Assembly (NCBI GenBank): GCA_015064785.1
Contig: SVRM01000033.1
Coordinates: forward strand, 1-38,373
Length of the DNA: 38,373 nucleotides
Direction: 5' to 3'
Source: Oscillospiraceae bacterium
Lineage (GTDB): Bacteria > Bacillota > Clostridia > Oscillospirales > CAG-272
Shown here: piece by piece, positions 34,339 to 38,373 of the stretch
How positions within the stretch are numbered: the first letter of the stretch is position 1
Layout: each line of letters opens with the position of its first letter
Notes under the pieces: generated by a model
Database searches by the model: none
What the model was told of the DNA's origin: nothing
Seen by the model: the letters and a program-made list of their open reading frames with translations, nothing else
Made by a program: the position numbers and the translations under genes

Positions 34339-35544
34339 TTAACTGTCAAGTGCATCCGACAGAATCACAGAATCGTAAATGACATCAACCGGTCTTCCAC
34401 CGTCCAAAACGATATCACACATACCGGCGGCCGGTCCCTGTGCAACAGGATAAAGCGCATCAAATCGACGGATCCGATCTTCATTGGAATACCAGACAGC
34501 AGCATTTTTTGTCGGATGTGCATGTTGACAGAACGGCTGACGCGCACGGACAAATGCCGCAAGTTCTCCCATAAGGGACATTTCTGTCATACGTATTTCA
34601 CCCTGCTGTGTCATACCGTTGACAATCTGATATGCACCACCCTGTGCAATTGCCATTGCCGCTTCTCTGTAAAGACGTGTGATATGCTTGAGGCTGACTG
34701 GTGTAAATCCTCCGCCGGGACTTCTCCAACAACCGGCAGAAGCCCAGCTCATAACATCCCATGTTTTACCAAGACCGGCAAAGCAGCGAACTGTCAGACG
34801 CTCCGTCAGCTGATAGGTTACATCAGCCGAATAATAATCAAGACAGTCAAGTGTTTTTTCCGGCATCAGATCACTGCATGCATAATTGCTGGTAATCTCA
34901 AAATCCGGATAAACATCATGAATCGCTTTCACATACTTTTCAATATATGCCACGAATTTTTCGCGGCAAAACTGATAAAAGGCAAGATGTGCAGCAGAAG
35001 AATTATCACCAACGACCTCGGTATACCCGGTTTTTTCATAAAACTCCGCCAAAAACTCCGGCTTATAGTTCGGAAGTGCCGCCCAGTTTTCACCATCTAC
35101 CCATGCACCGTTCAAACCGTATTTTCCTGCCAGTTCCAACAGCTGCGGAATCATTACCTGTTCCGTGTAAGGACCTTCGGTATCGGTAATGGCAGTATTG
35201 GATGTTCCATCCGCATTTTGAATTGCCCAATCAGGATGTGCCTGACAGACACAGTCATCCTCCAGACCGGAATAATGACCGAATAAAAGAATTCCGCGTT
35301 TTTGTGTTTCTGCACGCAAAATCTTCATGTGGTCTACTTCAAGTCCGGGAGCGACATTGCCATATTCCGAGCGGAAACTGGCATAACCGGGATGACCTTT
35401 TGTATCTACCTGTACAAAATCAGGCTTTACCGTATCGAAATATTCACCGATTTTCTCGGGAAGTGTACGGGTACCGATGCCGTCTGTATACGGTGTTGCA
35501 TGAAAATCAAAATGAAGTCCAAAGAAACAGTCTGATCTGCGCAT
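34339..35544 (-). CDS. TIM-barrel glycoside hydrolase-like protein (GHL6/GH29-like)
   Basis: The protein has 401 residues. GAGGAGG precedes the ATG at MRRSDCFFGLHFDFHA, which lies one base after the stop of the solute-binding protein gene, so translation is probably coupled. Features of a putative alpha-L-fucosidase-related barrel: GLHFDFHA, DFVQVDTKGHPGY, LFGHYSGLEDD, GLNGAWVDGENW with a likely catalytic Asp, and EITSNYACSDLMPEK. No signal peptide is seen, so it would act in the cytoplasm on imported sugars. Members I recall are often longer, with a C-terminal domain; this one stops soon after the barrel at YDSVILSDALDS, so it may be a short form or truncated. The exact substrate is unknown. 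Confidence 0.82.
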   Translation of the reverse strand: MRRSDCFFGLHFDFHATPYTDGIGTRTLPEKIGEYFDTVKPDFVQVDTKGHPGYASFRSEYGNVAPGLEVDHMKILRAETQKRGILLFGHYSGLEDDCVCQAHPDWAIQNADGTSNTAITDTEGPYTEQVMIPQLLELAGKYGLNGAWVDGENWAALPNYKPEFLAEFYEKTGYTEVVGDNSSAAHLAFYQFCREKFVAYIEKYVKAIHDVYPDFEITSNYACSDLMPEKTLDCLDYYSADVTYQLTERLTVRCFAGLGKTWDVMSWASAGCWRSPGGGFTPVSLKHITRLYREAAMAIAQGGAYQIVNGMTQQGEIRMTEMSLMGELAAFVRARQPFCQHAHPTKNAAVWYSNEDRIRRFDALYPVAQGPAAGMCDIVLDGGRPVDVIYDSVILSDALDS

Positions 35545-35545
35545 A

Positions 35546-37009
35546 TCAGTCCTCCTCGCCGAATTCAACAAATGCCTTATAAACTTTGTCATAAATATTT
35601 TTCTGAACCCGTTTCGTGTTCTTTTCAAAATAGGAAGCAATGGCAGTATCCTTTTTCATCAGAATCTGCATCAGACTGTAGGATATTTCATTGTAGCCGC
35701 CATATACCATACCGTAGTCAAAAACAATACTGTCAAAGATGATATCCAGCATTTCCGAAGATTCCTCATCGCGGGCAACTTTGGAATCAAGAAGCAGATC
35801 ATAATATGCAGGCGTGAAAATCTCTGCACTGTAGTGAGACAGCAGTTCTGCCGCCTTGCCGCTCAACTCAACATCTGCCGTTGACTGCGGAACTGTGATA
35901 AATCCGCTCATGCTCAATGAGCGATAATTTTCCTGCGCCTCATCGTATTTGGGAAGCGGAAGGATACCAAAATCTGTTTCCATATTGCGGAAGGTTTCGA
36001 TCGAATTGATATCAACGATCGTAAACAATGCACGGTCACTGCTGAAATCAAGGGCTTTTTCTGTACCGTGATCCGCCATTTTCCAATAATAAACAGACTG
36101 ATTGTAATACAGCAAACCGTTCAGCACCTCAATCATATGAACAAATCGGTCATCAGGCTGCGTAATCGTCAAACCTTCATCCGTCAATCCAACCGCATAG
36201 AGATCACATGCATTCAGAAAACCCTGGAAATTGGCATCCAGCATTGCAGCCAGTCCGTACTGATCGTTTACATCATAAACGCCGTCACCGTTGAGATCAG
36301 ACGAAATCTTATTGACTTCTCCCGTAAACCGTTCCAGTGTCCATTTTCCGTCACGAACAAGCGCATTGTAGTCTTCCAACTGATAATCCTTATGCAGCTT
36401 CTTATTATACAGAATCATATAAGTATCTGCCGGCATATAATCACTGCTTGCAACCGGAAGTACACCGTTGACTGTCAGCGTCTGGTTCATATTCTGGTTC
36501 CAGTAATTCTTGGTTAGATCAACATACGGCACATCGTTCCAGTCATATACAAGGCGCTCAGATATCATGGAAGTGATACCAGCATAGGTATGTGTCAGTG
36601 CTAAATCAAATGCATTGTCCCCCGCTTGGACATCCTGTCGGATTTTCGGATAGATCGTATCGATATAACCAAAGGTTACACCGTTGATATCGATGTTCAA
36701 TGCTTCCTCAACTGCCAAATTTCTCTCGTAGATGGCATCGTTCAATACCTCACCCGTTGCTTCTTCTGCAAAGAAGAAGCGTTCATGAGCAATATACAAA
36801 CCGCCGCTGGCATAGAGAATATCAAAGGATTCACCCGCATAGTCACTCTCCGGTACCGCATGTGAGTCTACATCACTGGGTTCCGTCACAATTTCTGACA
36901 CAGCAGTCGATGATGAAGCCGTATCATCCGTTGTCGGCTTACCCGTCTCATCGCCGCAGCCGGAAAGAATCGCCGCCGCTAAAAGGAATAATAACCAATT
37001 GTGTTTCAT
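35546..37009 (-). CDS. Sugar-type solute-binding lipoprotein
   Basis: The protein has 487 residues with GGAGG 9 nt before the ATG. The signal ends in lipobox LSGC with Cys18, followed by a Ser/Thr/Asp-rich spacer to about 55. The body is a family 1 solute-binding fold (YAGESFDILYASGG, YPKIRQDVQAGDNAFDLALTH, DTYMILYNKKL). A calcium-loop-like DLNGDGVYDVNDQYG near 230 is typical of clostridial sugar binders. It should bind an oligosaccharide outside the membrane for import. No permease genes lie downstream; they may be elsewhere or beyond the right edge. It is the first gene of the sugar operon behind its own promoter. Confidence 0.92.
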   Translation of the reverse strand: MKHNWLLFLLAAAILSGCGDETGKPTTDDTASSSTAVSEIVTEPSDVDSHAVPESDYAGESFDILYASGGLYIAHERFFFAEEATGEVLNDAIYERNLAVEEALNIDINGVTFGYIDTIYPKIRQDVQAGDNAFDLALTHTYAGITSMISERLVYDWNDVPYVDLTKNYWNQNMNQTLTVNGVLPVASSDYMPADTYMILYNKKLHKDYQLEDYNALVRDGKWTLERFTGEVNKISSDLNGDGVYDVNDQYGLAAMLDANFQGFLNACDLYAVGLTDEGLTITQPDDRFVHMIEVLNGLLYYNQSVYYWKMADHGTEKALDFSSDRALFTIVDINSIETFRNMETDFGILPLPKYDEAQENYRSLSMSGFITVPQSTADVELSGKAAELLSHYSAEIFTPAYYDLLLDSKVARDEESSEMLDIIFDSIVFDYGMVYGGYNEISYSLMQILMKKDTAIASYFEKNTKRVQKNIYDKVYKAFVEFGEED

Positions 37010-37041
37010 GCAAATAGCCTCCTATAATATTGCTTTTTTAT

Positions 37042-37070
37042 ATTATATCATAGAAGGAATATTGTCACAA
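37042..37070 (-). promoter_or_regulatory. Promoter of the sugar operon
   Basis: On the minus strand TTGTGA (37070-37065), 17 bp, then TGATATAAT with TATAAT at 37047-37042. The predicted leader is about 25 nt. Confidence 0.85.
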
Positions 37071-37082
37071 GGTAAAATTTCA
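37069..37082 (+). promoter_or_regulatory. Candidate operator of the sugar operon
   Basis: AAGGTAAAATTTCA overlaps the upstream edge of the -35. A very similar AAGGTAAAAATCA lies in the regulator's own promoter spacer at 38264-38276 in the opposite orientation. Both are preceded by TTG and four bases. The adjacent regulator is the likely binder. Confidence 0.45.
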
Positions 37083-37107
37083 GCCAAAATGACGACGAAA
37101 AACTACC

Positions 37108-38205
37108 CTACAAAACAATTCGGTAATGATCCAACAGCGTACATAACTCCTTGCGGCTGTGAATATCGAGCAGCTTATATATTTTTTTCACGTGATATTT
37201 CACTGCGTCAACCGTGATATAGACAGCATCGGAAATCGTTTGATAGGATTCACCATTCACAAGCTGACGGTAAATTTCCAGCTGTTGTGATGAACAGGAA
37301 GAAAAAATCTGACTCAATGTTTGTATATGATGGATTTCCGGTGGAATATCAAGAGACAGAATCCCATGTTCAGCAGGATTGTACGGGTACAAGTATTCAT
37401 TATTCATCATAACTGAATCTGTAAATGCTCCTGTTGAAGCACGCTCTATGACTGTCGCTTTCATAAAAACATCAATAGAACTGATACTGGTATTGGCAGT
37501 CGTCAAACCACAGATCTGCGCAGTCACTTCTGTCATACTTTTCCGATCATACGCGGCTGTGGAAATCGTTGGTGTCACATGGGAACTAAGCCAGAGATTT
37601 CCGTTGCCGATCAAATACAGATCCTCCGGTATCGAAAGACCGTTGGCAAAACAACGCTGCATAAAATATACAGCAATTCCGTCATTGGCACAAATCACAC
37701 TGTCGTACTGTGCAGCTTTTCGCCAAAACTGCGCAAAGCAATCCTCGATAGAATCCGTTATACTGTAGATATCATCCCATTGGAAACAGTCGGCAAAATA
37801 ATTTTCTTTGACCGCATCGGAGGTATCATGCTTCAGTGCACCAAAAAAAGCGGTATTCGTGCGGTTGTGCCGATGCAAAACCTCCAGACTGTTACGCAGC
37901 AGCGATTTCTGATCGAAAATAATATGACTGATATTCTCTCTGTAATTCCACAATTCTCCGTTGAGAAGTACAATCTGCAATTTTAATGGTTCAAGTTCGG
38001 TGACAACATGCTTTAACCATAACAAATCAACACCGCTCACAATTACATATCCCTGACACTGTACAATATCGATTTCCTCAGGCTCATGAAATACAAATAA
38101 ATCAAGACCGTGTTTTGCGGCATATTTCCGAAAATAATCGACAGTGCTTTTTCCCCACTCAAATGCCAAGTATTTGGTATGAATCAACAATGGAAGCGAA
38201 GACAT
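37108..38205 (-). CDS. Regulator fusing a LacI-like sugar-binding domain to a C-terminal LuxR HTH
   Basis: The protein has 365 residues. The ATG at MSSLPLLIHTKY is 8 nt after AGGAG; two earlier in-frame ATGs are too close to or before that site. Residues about 10-270 resemble the periplasmic-binding-protein-type core of LacI regulators: TNTAFFGALKHDTS, SVICANDGIAVYFMQR, GLSIPEDLYLIGNG. The usual N-terminal LacI HTH is absent. Instead the last 65 residues form a LuxR-type HTH (LEIYRQLVNGESYQTISDAV, then VKYHVKKIYKLLDIHSRKE). It has no membrane segment, so it is a cytoplasmic sugar sensor. It lies directly upstream of the sugar operon and probably controls it and itself through the shared AAGGTAAAA motif. 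Confidence 0.88.
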   Translation of the reverse strand: MSSLPLLIHTKYLAFEWGKSTVDYFRKYAAKHGLDLFVFHEPEEIDIVQCQGYVIVSGVDLLWLKHVVTELEPLKLQIVLLNGELWNYRENISHIIFDQKSLLRNSLEVLHRHNRTNTAFFGALKHDTSDAVKENYFADCFQWDDIYSITDSIEDCFAQFWRKAAQYDSVICANDGIAVYFMQRCFANGLSIPEDLYLIGNGNLWLSSHVTPTISTAAYDRKSMTEVTAQICGLTTANTSISSIDVFMKATVIERASTGAFTDSVMMNNEYLYPYNPAEHGILSLDIPPEIHHIQTLSQIFSSCSSQQLEIYRQLVNGESYQTISDAVYITVDAVKYHVKKIYKLLDIHSRKELCTLLDHYRIVL

Positions 38206-38254
38206 GACCATTTCTCCTAATACAGATAAATTCACCATGATATCTTATGCAATT

Positions 38255-38283
38255 ATTATAACATGATTTTTACCTTATGTCAA
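38255..38283 (-). promoter_or_regulatory. Perfect-consensus promoter of the regulator gene
   Basis: On the minus strand TTGACA (38283-38278), 17 bp, then TGTTATAAT with TATAAT at 38260-38255. A candidate operator half, AAGGTAAAAATCA, fills the spacer, as expected for autorepression of a very strong promoter. Confidence 0.88.
38264..38276 (-). promoter_or_regulatory. Candidate operator in the regulator's promoter spacer
   Basis: AAGGTAAAAATCA on the minus strand sits between the -35 and -10. It is the partner of the motif at 37069-37082. Confidence 0.45.
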
Positions 38284-38291
38284 TGTTACTG

Positions 38292-38373
38292 CTACTTGGG
38301 CAGTTCTACGATCAATCCCAGCTTTTTATTTTGAAATAAATCTTGTATCACTTCTTGACTTTTTGTAAAAATC
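38292..38373 (-). CDS. C-terminal end of an upstream gene cut by the window edge
   Basis: An open frame enters from the right edge and ends at TAG (38294-38292). Its last 26 residues (ending FQNKKLGLIVELPK) have ordinary protein composition. The stop lies just before the regulator's promoter, as expected for the end of a gene on the same strand. Too little is visible to name a family. Confidence 0.45.
   Translation of the reverse strand, partial: IFTKSQEVIQDLFQNKKLGLIVELPK

Overview
The window looks like a chromosome segment of a gut-type Clostridia (Oscillospiraceae/Ruminococcaceae-like Firmicute). This rests on roughly even base composition, strong AGGAGG ribosome sites, near-consensus SigA promoters with 17-bp spacers, lipoprotein solute-binding proteins, DUF4428/zinc-ribbon proteins, SLH and FIVAR surface modules and LuxR-type HTH regulators. 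I see no tRNA, rRNA, CRISPR array, intact transposase or integrase.

Region A (1-8690, minus strand) is a compact gene cluster, probably one operon. It is dominated by zinc-ribbon and DUF4428 proteins, an SPFH-domain protein with four C-terminal zinc ribbons, a DUF3298-type lipoprotein, a cytoplasmic 5'-nucleotidase-like metallophosphatase and small uncharacterised proteins. The SPFH plus TFIIB-type zinc-ribbon pair resembles the YdjG/YdjI genes near pspA in Bacillus, which suggests envelope homeostasis.

Region B (8758-12137, plus strand) has a strong promoter, a 254-nt structured leader, an orphan substrate-binding lipoprotein and a membrane-spanning LuxR-type regulator. There are no permease genes, so the lipoprotein may be a sensor co-receptor.

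Region C (about 12.3-32.1 kb, minus strand) is the most striking part. It holds two giant secreted proteins (about 2480 and 2627 residues, the second with five FIVAR repeats and three SLH modules), followed by a polyprenyl-phosphate glycosyltransferase and a PMT-family protein O-mannosyltransferase. This approximately 19-kb block is bracketed by a 389-bp direct repeat, about 97% identical by my count. The repeat carries the 3' end of rpiB and its terminator. The right copy is part of intact rpiB; the left is a 5'-truncated pseudogene. The layout suggests a mobile or excisable cassette for a glycosylated cell-surface assembly.

Region D (31.8-38.3 kb, minus strand) is a carbohydrate-use locus: a regulator fusing a LacI-like sugar-binding domain to a LuxR HTH, a solute-binding lipoprotein, a TIM-barrel glycosidase-like protein, a parallel beta-helix protein, a DUF4867 protein and an RpiB-family isomerase. 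Both promoters at its head share a candidate operator motif. A truncated gene enters at the right edge.
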